From assembly GCF_030818255.1 (NCBI RefSeq), contig NZ_JAUTAG010000001.1, positions 2,852,001 through 2,916,000 of the forward strand: a DNA stretch of 64,000 bases, written 5' to 3'. Both the position numbers and the translations under genes were made by a program. Source of the DNA: Microbacterium sp. SORGH_AS_0969. GTDB taxonomy: Bacteria; Actinomycetota; Actinomycetes; Actinomycetales; Microbacteriaceae. Of the stretch, positions 42,406 through 51,394 are shown one piece after another. Below the pieces are notes generated by a model that saw nothing but the letters and a program-made list of their open reading frames with translations, was not told the DNA's origin and did not search any database. Each line of letters begins with the position of its first letter. Within the stretch, counting starts at the first letter, position 1.

Positions 42406-42681
42406 ATGCTTCCCGTGCTCGTCGCTCTCGCGACCACGCCCACCCCGGCCAACACCCCCGACGACTCCCTCGTCACGCCCGGACCGTTCGGCTTCGGCGC
42501 GATCGCGTTCATCGGTGTCGCGGTGTTCCTCCTCGTCTGGGACATGCTGCGTCGCATCCGTCGCGGGCGCTACCGCGAAGAGGTCAACGCCGAGCTCGAC
42601 GCCGAGGAGCAGGCGCGCGCCGCTGCCACGACCGCCGCGCCGAACGACGACGACACCGACCCGGCCGCTCCCCGCCGCTGA
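42406..42681 (+). CDS. Small single-helix membrane protein of unknown function
   Basis: 91 residues. A short Thr/Pro-rich external part is followed by one membrane helix (FGAIAFIGVAVFLLVWDML), a basic stop-transfer patch (RRIRRGRYR) and a long acidic cytoplasmic tail (EEVNAELDAEEQAR). ATG 42406 has GAAGG 5 bases upstream; TAGGCT at 42356-42361 is a likely -10. It is divergent from the DUF4307 gene by 63 bases, an arrangement that may be conserved. I do not recognise a named family. Confidence 0.7.
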   Translation: MLPVLVALATTPTPANTPDDSLVTPGPFGFGAIAFIGVAVFLLVWDMLRRIRRGRYREEVNAELDAEEQARAAATTAAPNDDDTDPAAPRR

Positions 42682-42815
42682 GCGCGGTCTCGAGGTCGCG
42701 GCATCCGCGATCGGGGTCGTCGCAGAATCGGAGAAATCAACCGGATTCGGAGAGCTCGGGGCAGCGCAACCGACTGTGTTCCGCTCGTCCGAATCGGCGT
42801 GAGCGGGCGGGCCCC

Positions 42816-43541
42816 TCAGCCGCCGTGGTACGCCGGAGCGAGGGCGATCAGCAGGCACGCGGTCCAGTGGCAGAGGAACGCCAGGACCGTGCACACGTGG
42901 AAGATCTCGTGGAAACCGAAGTGCCCCGGCCACGGGTTCGGCCGCTTGAGCGCGTAGACGATCGCCCCGGCGGTGTAGAGCAGGCCGCCCACGACGACGA
43001 GCACCATCATCGCCGGATTCGCCTTGAAGAGGTCGACGATGTACATCACCGCGGCCCAGCCCAGGGCGAGGTACAGCGCCACGTACAGCCAGCGCGGGGC
43101 GTTGATCCAGAACACGCGGAACAGGATGCCGAGCAGCGCTCCGCCCCAGACGATCGACAGCAGCAGGACGGTCTGCGGGGTATCGAGGGCCAGGACCGCG
43201 AGCGGCGTGTACGTGCCCGCGATGAGCAGCAGGATGTTGGCGTGGTCGATGCGCTTGAGGACGGCCTTCGTCTTCGGCTTCCAGTGGAAGCGGTGATAGA
43301 GCGCCGAGTTGCCGAAGAGGAGGAGTGAGGATGCCGCGAACACGGCGCATGCCCACTTGGCCGGGGCGCCGTGTGCGAGGACGATCAGCACGATGCCGGC
43401 CGCGATCGCCACGGGGAACGTGCCCGCGTGGATCCATCCGCGCCAGCTCGGCTTGACCTCGTCTTGGGCGCCGACGGCAGATGCCTCGAGCAGAGGAAGC
43501 TGGGGCATCTCCACACCGTCATCAGGGATCGTCGGGGTCAC
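42816..43541 (-). CDS. Hemolysin III / PAQR-family membrane protein
   Basis: 241 residues with seven hydrophobic segments. The His and Asp residues that bind zinc in PAQR hydrolases are all visible: NSALYHRFHW, LKRIDHANILLLIAGTYTPL and, near the end, HFGFHEIFHVCTVLAFLCHW. The family includes adiponectin receptors and bacterial YqfA/HlyIII; despite the name, most bacterial members are thought to be lipid-modifying hydrolases, not toxins. GTG 43541 is preferred because TAGGGT ends 6 bases upstream. Confidence 0.92.
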   Translation of the reverse strand: MTPTIPDDGVEMPQLPLLEASAVGAQDEVKPSWRGWIHAGTFPVAIAAGIVLIVLAHGAPAKWACAVFAASSLLLFGNSALYHRFHWKPKTKAVLKRIDHANILLLIAGTYTPLAVLALDTPQTVLLLSIVWGGALLGILFRVFWINAPRWLYVALYLALGWAAVMYIVDLFKANPAMMVLVVVGGLLYTAGAIVYALKRPNPWPGHFGFHEIFHVCTVLAFLCHWTACLLIALAPAYHGG

Positions 43542-43547
43542 GGGAAA

Positions 43548-43553
43548 ACCCTA
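43548..43553 (-). promoter_or_regulatory. -10 hexamer of the leaderless HlyIII gene
   Basis: TAGGGT on the minus strand, 6 bases before the GTG at 43541. Confidence 0.55.
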
Positions 43554-43650
43554 CGCGTCCGCCTATGCCGCAGACGGAACGCGGGAAGATGCTCACCCTT
43601 TCCGCAGGTGGAAGCCGCCCACGCGAAGCGGCGAATCGCCCCGCGCGCGG

Positions 43651-43656
43651 TAGCGT
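43651..43656 (+). promoter_or_regulatory. -10 hexamer of the leaderless uppS promoter
   Basis: TAGCGT, 6 bases before the GTG at 43663. Confidence 0.55.
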
Positions 43657-43662
43657 AGGCGG

Positions 43663-44445
43663 GTGGCGCGGATGCGAAGGAACGAGGGGCGCGGCCCCCT
43701 GTACCGTCTGTACGCCTCGCGGTTGCGTCGACGGATGCCCGCGACCGTTCCGCACCACGTCGCCATGATGATCGACGGCAACCGTCGGTGGGCGCGCCAG
43801 CTCGGCTACGACAGCGCGGCGCACGGCCATCGCGCGGGCGCGGCGAAGATGCACGAGTTCCTGCGGTGGTGCGACGACCTGGGTATCGGCGTCGTCTCGC
43901 TGTACCTGTTGTCCAACGACAACCTCGTCAAGCGCGACAGTCGCGAGCTGGGCGACCTGCTCGAGATCATCGCCGAACTCGCCCGGGAACTGTCGCTCGA
44001 ACCCGACTGGCGCGTCCAGCACGTGGGCCGGGCAGAAGGGCTCCCACCCGAGCTCGCCGAGGTTCTGCGCGAGGTCACCGAGCGTACCCGCTCGCACACC
44101 GGCCTTCACGTCAACCTCGCGGTGGGGTACGGGGGTCGGAGCGAGATCGTGGACGCCGTACGCAGCATCATCGCGAAGCACGACGCGTCGGGGGGTTCCT
44201 TGGAGGAGCTCGCGGCCAGTCTGACGCCCGAGCAGATCGGCGAGCATCTGTACACGGGCGGCCAGGCGGACCCCGACCTCGTCATCCGCACCTCGGGCGA
44301 GCAGCGCCTCAGCGATTTCCTCCTCTGGCAGTCCGCTCATTCCGAGTTCTACTTCGTCGAGGCGCTGGGACCGGATCTGCGAGAGGTCGACTTCCTCCGA
44401 GCCATCCGCGACTTCTCCGCCCGGGACCGGCGTTTCGGTCAGTAG
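43663..44445 (+). CDS. uppS: Isoprenyl (undecaprenyl/polyprenyl) diphosphate synthase, cis type
   Basis: 260 residues. Makes the long-chain prenyl diphosphate used as carrier lipid for cell-wall building, from isopentenyl diphosphate. The catalytic motif is VAMMIDGNRRWARQLGY, with Asp and Arg-Arg contacting the phosphates; then SLYLLSNDNLVKR, VGYGGRSEIVDA and the closing DLVIRTSGEQRLSDFLLWQ with AHSEFYFVE. All conserved positions are present. Actinobacteria often carry two such enzymes (Z-farnesyl and decaprenyl types); length alone does not tell which this is. GTG 43663 is backed by the -10 element 6 bases before. Confidence 0.93.
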   Translation: MARMRRNEGRGPLYRLYASRLRRRMPATVPHHVAMMIDGNRRWARQLGYDSAAHGHRAGAAKMHEFLRWCDDLGIGVVSLYLLSNDNLVKRDSRELGDLLEIIAELARELSLEPDWRVQHVGRAEGLPPELAEVLREVTERTRSHTGLHVNLAVGYGGRSEIVDAVRSIIAKHDASGGSLEELAASLTPEQIGEHLYTGGQADPDLVIRTSGEQRLSDFLLWQSAHSEFYFVEALGPDLREVDFLRAIRDFSARDRRFGQ

Positions 44446-44656
44446 GCTCACGGGCCGGCAACCCTCACCACGAGGGTGAGACTTGTTCACACACTTGTCA
44501 TTTTGGTGGCGTGTTAACGACCCTCGGATGCCGCTGGGCATCGTACGGTGATCACATCGGGCACGGAGCCCGATCGAGTCGGCCTTCGGATTGCGACTCG
44601 TGACCCACAGGTCGACTCGTGACAGCCGGGTGAGACACCCGGGTCGGGAGTGGGTT
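44446..44656. other. Intergenic region before phoH
   Basis: Holds a weak stem ACCCTC/GAGGGT near 44461-44478, an A/T-richer patch (ACTTGTTCACACACTTGTCA) around 44480-44500, and CTCGTGAC repeated at 44606 and 44633. No gene seen. The patch may hold the phoH promoter; the region beyond would be a long leader with GGGAG at 44646-44650. Confidence 0.35.
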
Positions 44657-46006
44657 GTGACTGCACGAGCACCATTCGACCAGCGTCACGTCGACGAGAG
44701 CAGCGTCTCCGAACAGGATCTGCGCACCTATGTTCTGGACACGTCTGTCCTTCTGAGCGATCCGCGGGCATTCTTCCGCTTCGCGGAGCATTCGGTCGTG
44801 ATACCCGTGGTGGTGATCACCGAGCTCGAGGGCAAGCGCCACGACCCCGAGATCGGGTACTTCGCTCGGCAGGCGCTCCGTCATCTCGACGAGCTCCGGA
44901 TCGAGCACGGCCGCCTCGACTTCCCCGTCCCCGTCGGCAACGACGGGACTCTCCGTGTGGAGCTGAACAACACCGACCAGATGGTCCTGCCCTCGGGCAT
45001 GCGCACCGGCGGCAACGACAGTCGCATCCTCGCCGTCGCGATGAACATCGCGAAGGACGGCGCCGAGGTCACCGTCGTGTCGAAGGATCTGCCGATGCGC
45101 GTCAAGGCCGCGTCCCTCGGCCTGACGGCGGAGGAGTACCTGGCCGAGCAGGCGATGGACTCGGGATGGACGGGCATCGCGTCTCTCGACATCTCGGGCG
45201 ACGACCTCAGCGACCTGTATGAGAGCGAAGTGGCCACGAGCGACGAGGTCGTCGGTCTTCCGGTGAACACGGGGCTGATCATCCACTCCGAGCGCGGCTC
45301 GGCGCTCGGCCGTGTCACGGGCGACGGCGAGTTCCGACTCGTCCGCGGAGACCGAGACGCCTTCGGGTTGCACGGTCGATCGGCCGAGCAGCGCATCGCC
45401 CTCGACCTGCTGCTCGACCCCGAGGTCGGCATCGTGTCGCTCGGCGGACGGGCGGGCACCGGCAAGTCGGCGCTGGCGCTGTGCGCGGCGCTCGAGTCGG
45501 TGCTCGAGCGGCAGCAGCAGAAGAAGATCATCGTGTTCCGGCCGCTGTTCGCCGTCGGCGGGCAGGAACTGGGGTATCTACCCGGCGACCAGGCCGAGAA
45601 GATGGGCCCCTGGGGGCAGGCGGTCTTCGACACGCTGGGCTCGGTCGTCTCGGGCAACGTCCTCGAGGAGGTGCTGGCTCGTGGTCTCCTGGAGGTGCTG
45701 CCTCTCACGCACATCCGCGGTCGATCCCTCCACGACGCCTTCGTGATCGTCGACGAAGCCCAGTCTCTCGAGCGCAACGTGCTTCTCACGGTGCTGAGCC
45801 GCATCGGGCAGAACTCCCGCGTCGTGCTCACGCACGATGTGGCGCAGCGCGACAACCTGCGCGTGGGGCGTCACGACGGCGTCGCCTCGGTGATCGAGAC
45901 GCTGAAGGGCCACGCGCTCTTCGGCCATGTCACCCTGACGCGCTCGGAGCGTTCGGCGATCGCCGCTCTCGTGACCGATCTCCTGGAGGCCGGCGAACTC
46001 TCCTGA
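44657..46006 (+). CDS. PIN-PhoH fusion protein (PhoH-like ATPase/RNase)
   Basis: 449 residues. Residues 15-150 form a PIN domain: [27 protein letters not shown] and later [11 protein letters not shown] and [12 protein letters not shown] give the conserved acidic ring for metal-dependent RNA cleavage. Residues 245 to the end form a PhoH ATPase with Walker [17 protein letters not shown] and Walker [15 protein letters not shown], and sensor [17 protein letters not shown]-PhoH (PhoH2) proteins are sequence-specific RNA-unwinding RNases in mycobacteria. There the gene is preceded by a small antitoxin; none is seen here. GTG 44657 has GGGAG 6 bases before. Confidence 0.92.
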   Translation: MTARAPFDQRHVDESSVSEQDLRTYVLDTSVLLSDPRAFFRFAEHSVVIPVVVITELEGKRHDPEIGYFARQALRHLDELRIEHGRLDFPVPVGNDGTLRVELNNTDQMVLPSGMRTGGNDSRILAVAMNIAKDGAEVTVVSKDLPMRVKAASLGLTAEEYLAEQAMDSGWTGIASLDISGDDLSDLYESEVATSDEVVGLPVNTGLIIHSERGSALGRVTGDGEFRLVRGDRDAFGLHGRSAEQRIALDLLLDPEVGIVSLGGRAGTGKSALALCAALESVLERQQQKKIIVFRPLFAVGGQELGYLPGDQAEKMGPWGQAVFDTLGSVVSGNVLEEVLARGLLEVLPLTHIRGRSLHDAFVIVDEAQSLERNVLLTVLSRIGQNSRVVLTHDVAQRDNLRVGRHDGVASVIETLKGHALFGHVTLTRSERSAIAALVTDLLEAGELS

Positions 46007-46020
46007 CGCGATTCCACAAC

Positions 46021-46051
46021 GGAGGGCTCGGGCGAACCGCTCGAGCCCTCC
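46021..46051 (+). terminator. Terminator after phoH
   Basis: Stem GGAGGGCTCG with its complement, extended by two G-C pairs, loop GAACC, followed by TTCCTTTCC. Confidence 0.8.
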
Positions 46052-46063
46052 TTCCTTTCCTAG

Positions 46064-46079
46064 ATGAGAGCATTCTCAT
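46064..46079. promoter_or_regulatory. Isolated palindrome, resembling metal-regulator sites
   Basis: ATGAGA-GCAT-TCTCAT, perfect 6-bp arms in a local A/T-rich patch between two terminators. It looks like the TGA...TCA symmetry of Fur/Zur-type boxes, but no obvious target gene starts beside it. Confidence 0.3.
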
Positions 46080-46254
46080 TCTCGGCTCCTGTGGCTTTCA
46101 TATGCACACGGCAGAATGGAGCCATCGACGAGGGAACAGTCTCGTCACCGCCTCCGGCGGTTCCCCCTGAGAAATGAACACGAGATCCGCTCTCAACGGG
46201 CTGGTCGCTGCATTTCGGGTAAGTCGGCAGACCCCCGGAGCAGGATCTCCCCAC

Positions 46255-46282
46255 AGCCCCCGGTTTCCCCCCGCCGGGGGCT
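46255..46282. terminator. Bidirectional terminator before the response regulator end
   Basis: Perfect 9-bp stem AGCCCCCGG with its complement, followed by TTTCGGGTT on the plus strand. Confidence 0.7.
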
Positions 46283-46298
46283 TTCGGGTTAACGGCGA

Positions 46299-46955
46299 CT
46301 ACTCCCAGCGATAGCCGGCGCCGCGCACGGTCGCGATCCGACTGGCGCCGAACTTCGCGCGAAGGTATCTCACGTACACGTCGACGACGTTGGAGCCCGG
46401 ATCGAAGTCCATGCCCCAGACACGGCTGAGGAGCTGCTCGCGGCTGAGGACCTGTCCGGCGTGGCGGAGGAACTCCTCGGCGAGGGCGAACTCGCGCGCG
46501 CTCAGGTCGACGTCGCGTCCGCCGATGCTCGCCCGTCGCCCGCGTACGTCGAGCGTGATGTCGCCGTGCGAGATCGAGATGGTGTGGGCCGTGAGCGGTT
46601 CACGCAGTCTCGACCTGACGCGCGCGAGCAGCTCATCGAACTTGAAGGGCTTCGCCATGTAGTCGTTCGCTCCCGCGTCGAGACCGTCCACGGTGTCGCG
46701 TGTGCTGGTGCGCGCGGTGAGCATGATGACGGGGATCGCGGACCCCTGTCCCCGGAGGGTGCGAAGCACCTCGAAGCCGTCGAGCGTGGGCAGCCCGACG
46801 TCGAGCAGCACGAGGTCGATGTCGCCGGACAGGGCGGCACTGAGGGCTTCGGCGCCGTCGTCCACGGTCGCAGTCTGATAGCCCGCCGCTTCCAATCCTT
46901 TCGCGACGAACGCGGCGATGCGCTCTTCGTCCTCGGCGATGAGGATGCGAGTCAT
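46299..46955 (-). CDS. OmpR-family response regulator
   Basis: 218 residues. The receiver domain has the acidic pair AEDEERIAAF, phospho-Asp in LVLLDVGLPTLDGFE, Thr in VIMLTARTS and Lys in DYMAKPFKFDEL. The C-terminal winged helix contains REFALAEEFLRHAGQVLSRE, LLSRVWGMDFDPGSNVVDVYVRYLRAK and the wing RIATVRGAGYRWE. Usual length and complete. ATG 46955 overlaps the kinase gene's stop codon by 4 bases with the kinase encoded first, an inverted order since most operons place the regulator first. Target genes unknown. Confidence 0.93.
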   Translation of the reverse strand: MTRILIAEDEERIAAFVAKGLEAAGYQTATVDDGAEALSAALSGDIDLVLLDVGLPTLDGFEVLRTLRGQGSAIPVIMLTARTSTRDTVDGLDAGANDYMAKPFKFDELLARVRSRLREPLTAHTISISHGDITLDVRGRRASIGGRDVDLSAREFALAEEFLRHAGQVLSREQLLSRVWGMDFDPGSNVVDVYVRYLRAKFGASRIATVRGAGYRWE

Positions 46956-48367
46956 CCGGTGGCCTCTCTCTGCATCACGACGTCTCCGGCGCGCACGGGG
47001 GTGGGGAGGTCGGCGGCGGAGTGCGACCGACCGCGGGGGAGATGCAACGTGACGGTGGCACCGCCACCGGGGGTGTCGCTCACGCTGCAGTAGCCCTCGT
47101 GGGCTTTGGCGATGGCATCCACGATCGACAGGCCGAGTCCGGATCCCTCGACCCCGCGCCGCGTCGAGATGCGGTCGAACCGGCGGAAGACGCGGTGGCG
47201 CGCAGCGGGAGGGATGCCGGGACCGTGATCGCGCACCCACAGTTCGGCGCTGCTGTCACCGACGCTGCTGCCGATCTCGATCGGCGTCCCCGGTGGGGTG
47301 TACTTCGCAGCATTGTCCGCGAGCTGCAGCCACGCTTGAACGAGGCGGTCGTGGTCGCCGTGGATCGTCCCGCGACCCCGGGACTCGATCGTCCATGTGT
47401 GGTGAGGTATCGCGCTGACGAGCTCGCCGACGCGATCCGTCAGAGCCGCGACCTGGATGACTTCGGTGGTCAGAGAACCGGCCTCGACCACAGCCAGGGC
47501 ATCGATGTCGTCGACCAGACGCGAGAGGCGGTCCAGCTCGGCGATTCCGAGGTCGCGCGTCTCGGAGACATCGTGCGGGTCGGCGGGGTCCATCATCTCG
47601 AGGTGCCCGCGGACGATCGTGATCGGCGTCTTGAGCTCATGCCGCACGTCGTCGAGCAGCTGTCGCTGGGCTTCGACGGACATCGCGAGACGATCCAGCA
47701 TCGAGTTGACGGAGGAGGTGAGGTCGGCGATCTCATCGTTGCCCTGCGGCGGCAGACGCGTGCCCAGATCCGCCAGGGTGATGGCATCCGTCGTGTCGCG
47801 GAGCCGCCGGAGGGGCGAGAAGAGCAGGCCGGTCACGAACCAGCCCGCGACGGCCACCGCGAGCAGGACCACGGTGCCCGCGATGGCGAACGTGGTGGTC
47901 GAGAGGGTGACCAGCTCCATCCGTTGGTCGATCGAGATCGCCTGGACGACCGAAGCCCCGTCGAGCGGGACGGCGGCGTACAGAACCGGTCCATGCTCGC
48001 TGTCGACGCGCCCGCGTAGTTCTCCGCGCGCGATCGCGTCGCTGACGGCCGAGACGAAGCGCGTGTCGTTCGAGAGGGAGAGCCCCGGCGGCGAGGGCGT
48101 GCCCGCGAGCATCGTCGTGCCCGACAGGGCGACGGTGCCGTCGGTGCGGCCGGGGATGGTCGCAGCGACGAGGTCGACGGCATCCGTTCCGCTCGACGGG
48201 GCGGTGCTCGAGAAGCCGTCCAGCTGACGTTCCGCGTTGGCGATGACGCGTTCGCTCTGGACGAGGAAGGTGACCCCTCCCGTGATGATGAGCCCCAACA
48301 GCAGAACACCGAGGATCGCGCCGAGGAGTCGCGCGCGCACCGAGACGGGTCTCGGTGCGCGGCTCAT
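46952..48367 (-). CDS. Sensor histidine kinase, membrane-bound
   Basis: 471 residues. Two membrane helices (LLGAILGVLLLGLIITGGV and FAIAGTVVLLAVAVAGWFV) enclose an extracytoplasmic sensor of about 130 residues with no family I recognise. A HAMP domain (PLRRLRDTTDAITLADLGTRL) follows, then the phospho-acceptor His in DDVRHELKTPITIV, and the ATPase with N box QLADNAAKYTPPGTP, G1 DHGPGIPPAARHRVF and G2 VEGSGLGLSIVDAIAKAH. The end runs about 40 residues past the fold. ATG 48367 is preceded by CATAAT 6 bases away, also with a GAAGG. Signal unknown. Confidence 0.92.
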   Translation of the reverse strand: MSRAPRPVSVRARLLGAILGVLLLGLIITGGVTFLVQSERVIANAERQLDGFSSTAPSSGTDAVDLVAATIPGRTDGTVALSGTTMLAGTPSPPGLSLSNDTRFVSAVSDAIARGELRGRVDSEHGPVLYAAVPLDGASVVQAISIDQRMELVTLSTTTFAIAGTVVLLAVAVAGWFVTGLLFSPLRRLRDTTDAITLADLGTRLPPQGNDEIADLTSSVNSMLDRLAMSVEAQRQLLDDVRHELKTPITIVRGHLEMMDPADPHDVSETRDLGIAELDRLSRLVDDIDALAVVEAGSLTTEVIQVAALTDRVGELVSAIPHHTWTIESRGRGTIHGDHDRLVQAWLQLADNAAKYTPPGTPIEIGSSVGDSSAELWVRDHGPGIPPAARHRVFRRFDRISTRRGVEGSGLGLSIVDAIAKAHEGYCSVSDTPGGGATVTLHLPRGRSHSAADLPTPVRAGDVVMQREATG

Positions 48368-48408
48368 CCTTCGATTATGGCGCGCCTCGGCGTTCGATCC
48401 TGCGGAGC

Positions 48409-49803
48409 TCAGCCCGGGTGGGTCATCGAGAGCAGGTCGAGCTTGGCGTCCAGCACCTCTTCGGTGATCTCGCCGCGCTCGACGTACCCGAGGTCGATGA
48501 CGGCCTCACGCACGGTGATGCCCTTGGCGACGGCGTGCTTCGCGATCTTCGCGGCCGCCTCATAGCCGATGACCTTGTTGAGGGGCGTGACGATCGACGG
48601 GGACATACCGGCGAAGGCCTCAGCGCGAGCCACGTTGGCCTCGAGGCCGTCGATGGTCTTGTCGGCGAGCACCCGCACGGCGTTGGAGAGCAGGCGGATC
48701 GACTCGAGCAACGCCGTACCCATGACGGGGATCGCGACGTTCAGCTCGAACGAACCCGATGCGCCCGCCCAGGCGACCGTGGCGTCGTTGCCGATGACGC
48801 GCGCGCAGACCATGAGGGTGGCCTCGGGGACGACGGGGTTGACCTTGCCGGGCATGATCGAGGAGCCGGGCTGCAGGTCGGGGATGTGGAGCTCGCCGAG
48901 GCCCGTGTTCGGGCCCGACCCCATCCAGCGGATGTCGTTGTTGATCTTCGTGAGCGACACCGCGATCGTGCGGAGGGCTCCGGATGCCTCGACGAGACCG
49001 TCGCGGTTGGCCTGAGCCTCGAAGTGGTCCTTGGCCTCGGTGATCGGGAGCTGCGTCTCGGCGGCGAGGATCTCGATGACCTTCTGCGGGAAGCCGAGCG
49101 GTGTGTTGATGCCGGTGCCGACGGCCGTTCCGCCCAGGGGGACCTCGCCGACGCGGGGGAGGACGGCCTCCACGCGCTCGATGCCGAGGCGCATCTGGCG
49201 GGCGTACCCGCCGAATTCCTGACCGAGCGTGACGGGCGTCGCGTCCATGAGGTGCGTGCGGCCCGACTTCACGATGCCCTTCCAGGCGTCGGCCTTGGCC
49301 TCGAGAGCGACCGCGAGGTGGTCGAGCGCGGGGATGAGGTCGGTGATGAGCGCCTGGGTGACGGCGATGTGCACGGACGTCGGGAAGACGTCATTCGACG
49401 ACTGCGAGGCGTTGACGTGGTCGTTCGGGTGGACCGTCGAACCGAGGATGCGCGTCGCGAGGGTCGCGAGCACCTCGTTCATGTTCATGTTCGACGACGT
49501 CCCGCTGCCGGTCTGGTACGTGTCGACGGGGAAGTGCGCGTCGTGCACCCCGGTGACGACCTCATCCGCCGCCTGGGCGATGGCATCCGCGATCCGACCG
49601 TCGAGGGTGCCGAGATCCTTGTTCGCGAGGGCCGCGGCCTTCTTGATCCGGGCCAGTGCCGCGATCTGCGTCGATTCGAGCCCCGAGCCCGAGATCGGGA
49701 AGTTCTCGACCGCGCGCTGGGTCTGCGCCGCGTACAGGGCGTCCTTCGGCACGCGCACTTCACCCATGGTGTCGTGCTCGATGCGGTACTCGGTGTCGGT
49801 CAC
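48409..49803 (-). CDS. fumC: Class II fumarate hydratase
   Basis: 464 residues, homotetrameric enzyme interconverting fumarate and malate in the citric acid cycle. Signatures: [51 protein letters not shown] and the superfamily loop [16 protein letters not shown]; the serine of GSS is the catalytic base. The C-terminal domain ([14 protein letters not shown]) is intact. GTG 49803 follows GGAGG. It is the last gene of a minus-strand run that begins with xseA, and the neighbour upstream encodes carbonic anhydrase. Confidence 0.96.
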   Translation of the reverse strand: MTDTEYRIEHDTMGEVRVPKDALYAAQTQRAVENFPISGSGLESTQIAALARIKKAAALANKDLGTLDGRIADAIAQAADEVVTGVHDAHFPVDTYQTGSGTSSNMNMNEVLATLATRILGSTVHPNDHVNASQSSNDVFPTSVHIAVTQALITDLIPALDHLAVALEAKADAWKGIVKSGRTHLMDATPVTLGQEFGGYARQMRLGIERVEAVLPRVGEVPLGGTAVGTGINTPLGFPQKVIEILAAETQLPITEAKDHFEAQANRDGLVEASGALRTIAVSLTKINNDIRWMGSGPNTGLGELHIPDLQPGSSIMPGKVNPVVPEATLMVCARVIGNDATVAWAGASGSFELNVAIPVMGTALLESIRLLSNAVRVLADKTIDGLEANVARAEAFAGMSPSIVTPLNKVIGYEAAAKIAKHAVAKGITVREAVIDLGYVERGEITEEVLDAKLDLLSMTHPG

Positions 49804-49835
49804 GTCGTCGTTCCTCCAGGTCGTTCGTTCGGTTC

Positions 49836-50522
49836 TCAGTTGCGGGCGTCCGCGAAGCGGGGGTCGTCGACCCGGGGGTCGTCGACATCGCCCACGATGA
49901 CGACGGGGAACGCTTCCCCCTCGTCGAGTCGGTAGTTGGCCCCGACGACCGCGGTGCGGCCCTCGGCGACGGCTTCGCTGATCAGCTCGGATGCGCGGAG
50001 CAGCTCGCCGACGGTGTGGCGCAGGTGCTCACGCCCCACGAGCTCGGGGTCGACGTGGTCGGGCAGGTGTCCGTCCACAGCGGTCTGACGCTGCACGCGG
50101 CGCACCGCGGGCACGATCGGCGCGATCTGGCGCCAGATGTACGCCGGCAGGGTGGGGGCGTCGACGCCGGTGCTCTCGATCGCGGCCCCGACGGCACCGC
50201 ACGCGTCGTGCGCGAGCACGACGATGAGAGGCACTTCGAGGACGCCGACGGCGTACTCGAGGCTGCCGATCACGGAGTCCGAGATGACCTGGCCGGCGTT
50301 ACGGACCACGAAGAGGTCGCCGAGTCCTTCGTCGAAGATGATCTCGGCGGCCAGGCGCGAGTCGGAGCACCCGAACAGGGCGGCGGTCGGATGCTGCGAA
50401 CCCGCGAGTTCGGCGCGGCGCTCGACGTCTTGACGCGGGTGCGCGGGTGCTCCGGTCACGAACCGGCGGTTGCCTTCGACCATCTGCTGCCAGACCTGGC
50501 CGGGGGTCAGGGGTGCGCTCAC
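49836..50522 (-). CDS. Beta-carbonic anhydrase
   Basis: 228 residues. The zinc ligands of beta-class enzymes are visible as Cys-x-Asp-x-Arg in [12 protein letters not shown] and His-x2-Cys in LAHDACGAV, separated by about 50 residues, with the substrate-channel strand [12 protein letters not shown] between. The enzyme hydrates CO2 to bicarbonate, the substrate of PEP carboxylase encoded elsewhere in the window. GTG 50522 overlaps the upstream DUF4245 stop codon by 4 bases (GTGA). Length is typical of actinobacterial members with the long insert ([18 protein letters not shown]). Confidence 0.94.
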   Translation of the reverse strand: MSAPLTPGQVWQQMVEGNRRFVTGAPAHPRQDVERRAELAGSQHPTAALFGCSDSRLAAEIIFDEGLGDLFVVRNAGQVISDSVIGSLEYAVGVLEVPLIVVLAHDACGAVGAAIESTGVDAPTLPAYIWRQIAPIVPAVRRVQRQTAVDGHLPDHVDPELVGREHLRHTVGELLRASELISEAVAEGRTAVVGANYRLDEGEAFPVVIVGDVDDPRVDDPRFADARN

Positions 50523-51151
50523 GGGATCTCTTTCAGCTGCTTCACCTGCGTGGACACCGACGCCGCCGCGAGTGCCGCGGTCTCGGGCGCGGCGTCACCG
50601 TAGACGAGCACGTAGTCGGGGCCGGCGGGAGTCGCCAGCGCATAGTCGATGTTGCCGGTGCCGGACGGGTTGGCCGGTCGGTAGACGTTCCAGGTGATCC
50701 CGTCGATCTCGGTGGTCTCGGTGCTCCGTGTGCCGTCGAGGACCTGAGCGACCCAGGCCTCATCGGTGTCGAAGCCCTGAGCGACACGGAGGAATCCGGA
50801 TTCGCCGGACCGGACGTAGACCATCGTCCAGGCCTCGGTGCCTCCGACGCCCTCGACGGTGGCCTGGTTGACCCGCCAGCCTTCCCCGAGGGAGGGGGTC
50901 AGAACCGGGCGGCCGCGGTCGGTCTCGAGGTCGGCGGCCAGTGCCGTGACGTCGGGCTCGGGCCGCGGAGCCGGTTCACCGCGCGGGACTGCGGCGACGA
51001 CGACGAAGACGACCGCGACGGTCACCAGCAGCGCCGCGATCAGGTTGCGGAAGGTCTTGCTCGAGCGATAGCGGCGGGACGACTCGGCCTTGCGGGCCGC
51101 GGTCTCCTCCGGAGTCTCGGGGCGGCCGAGCTCGGCGACGATGCGGGCCAT
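50519..51151 (-). CDS. DUF4245 membrane-anchored protein
   Basis: 210 residues from ATG 51151. The N-terminal cytoplasmic part (RKAESSRRYRSSKTFRNL) is basic, one membrane helix follows (LIAALLVTVAVVFVVVAAV), and an outer domain of about 140 residues ends the protein. The order GWRVNQATVEGVGG, W-x-M-V-Y-V, G-F-L-R-V-A-Q and ITWNVYRP identifies DUF4245, an actinobacterial family usually located between xseB and glpX or fum genes. Function unknown. Its ATG shares one base with the xseB stop codon. Confidence 0.88.
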   Translation of the reverse strand: MARIVAELGRPETPEETAARKAESSRRYRSSKTFRNLIAALLVTVAVVFVVVAAVPRGEPAPRPEPDVTALAADLETDRGRPVLTPSLGEGWRVNQATVEGVGGTEAWTMVYVRSGESGFLRVAQGFDTDEAWVAQVLDGTRSTETTEIDGITWNVYRPANPSGTGNIDYALATPAGPDYVLVYGDAAPETAALAAASVSTQVKQLKEIP

Positions 51152-51381
51152 CAGGCGTCCTCGCCCTCGCCGCGGGCGGCGTCGAGACGGCGCTTGGCCC
51201 CGAGCAGCCACTCTTCGCAGCGCGCGTAGAGCTGTTCGCCGCGCTCCCAGAGGGCCAGCGACTCCTCGAGCGTCGGTGCGCCCTGCTCGAGCTCGGACAC
51301 GACGCGGACGAGTTCGTCGCGTGCCTGCTCGAAGGAGAGGGTCGCGACGTCCGCCGAGGGCCCGGGAGTCGTCGCGGTCAT
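51151..51381 (-). CDS. xseB: Exodeoxyribonuclease VII small subunit
   Basis: 76 residues. The conserved helical hairpin is seen: [35 protein letters not shown] and C-x-x-W-L-x-x-A-K-R-R-L. Several copies wrap the large subunit and keep it inactive until assembled; the complex degrades single-stranded DNA to short oligonucleotides. ATG 51381 is preferred over 51390 since TAAGAT ends 7 bases before it and the family begins just after. That -10 hexamer overlaps the xseA stop codon, so xseB may be made both from its own promoter and with xseA. Confidence 0.93.
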   Translation of the reverse strand: MTATTPGPSADVATLSFEQARDELVRVVSELEQGAPTLEESLALWERGEQLYARCEEWLLGAKRRLDAARGEGEDA

Positions 51382-51388
51382 GGCATCC

Positions 51389-51394
51389 ATCTTA
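51389..51394 (-). promoter_or_regulatory. -10 hexamer of a leaderless xseB promoter, overlapping the xseA stop codon
   Basis: TAAGAT on the minus strand, 7 bases before the ATG at 51381; its first three bases are the xseA stop codon TAA. Confidence 0.5.

Noticed and set aside
42682..42815. A possible small gene between the 91-residue membrane protein and HlyIII
   Set aside because: Only a non-initiated open stretch continues from the preceding gene in another frame. No start with support is present.
46060..46254. A 64-codon minus-strand frame between the phoH and response-regulator terminators
   Set aside because: No ribosome site, no -10 at the right distance and no conserved-looking composition. 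The segment is better treated as non-coding.
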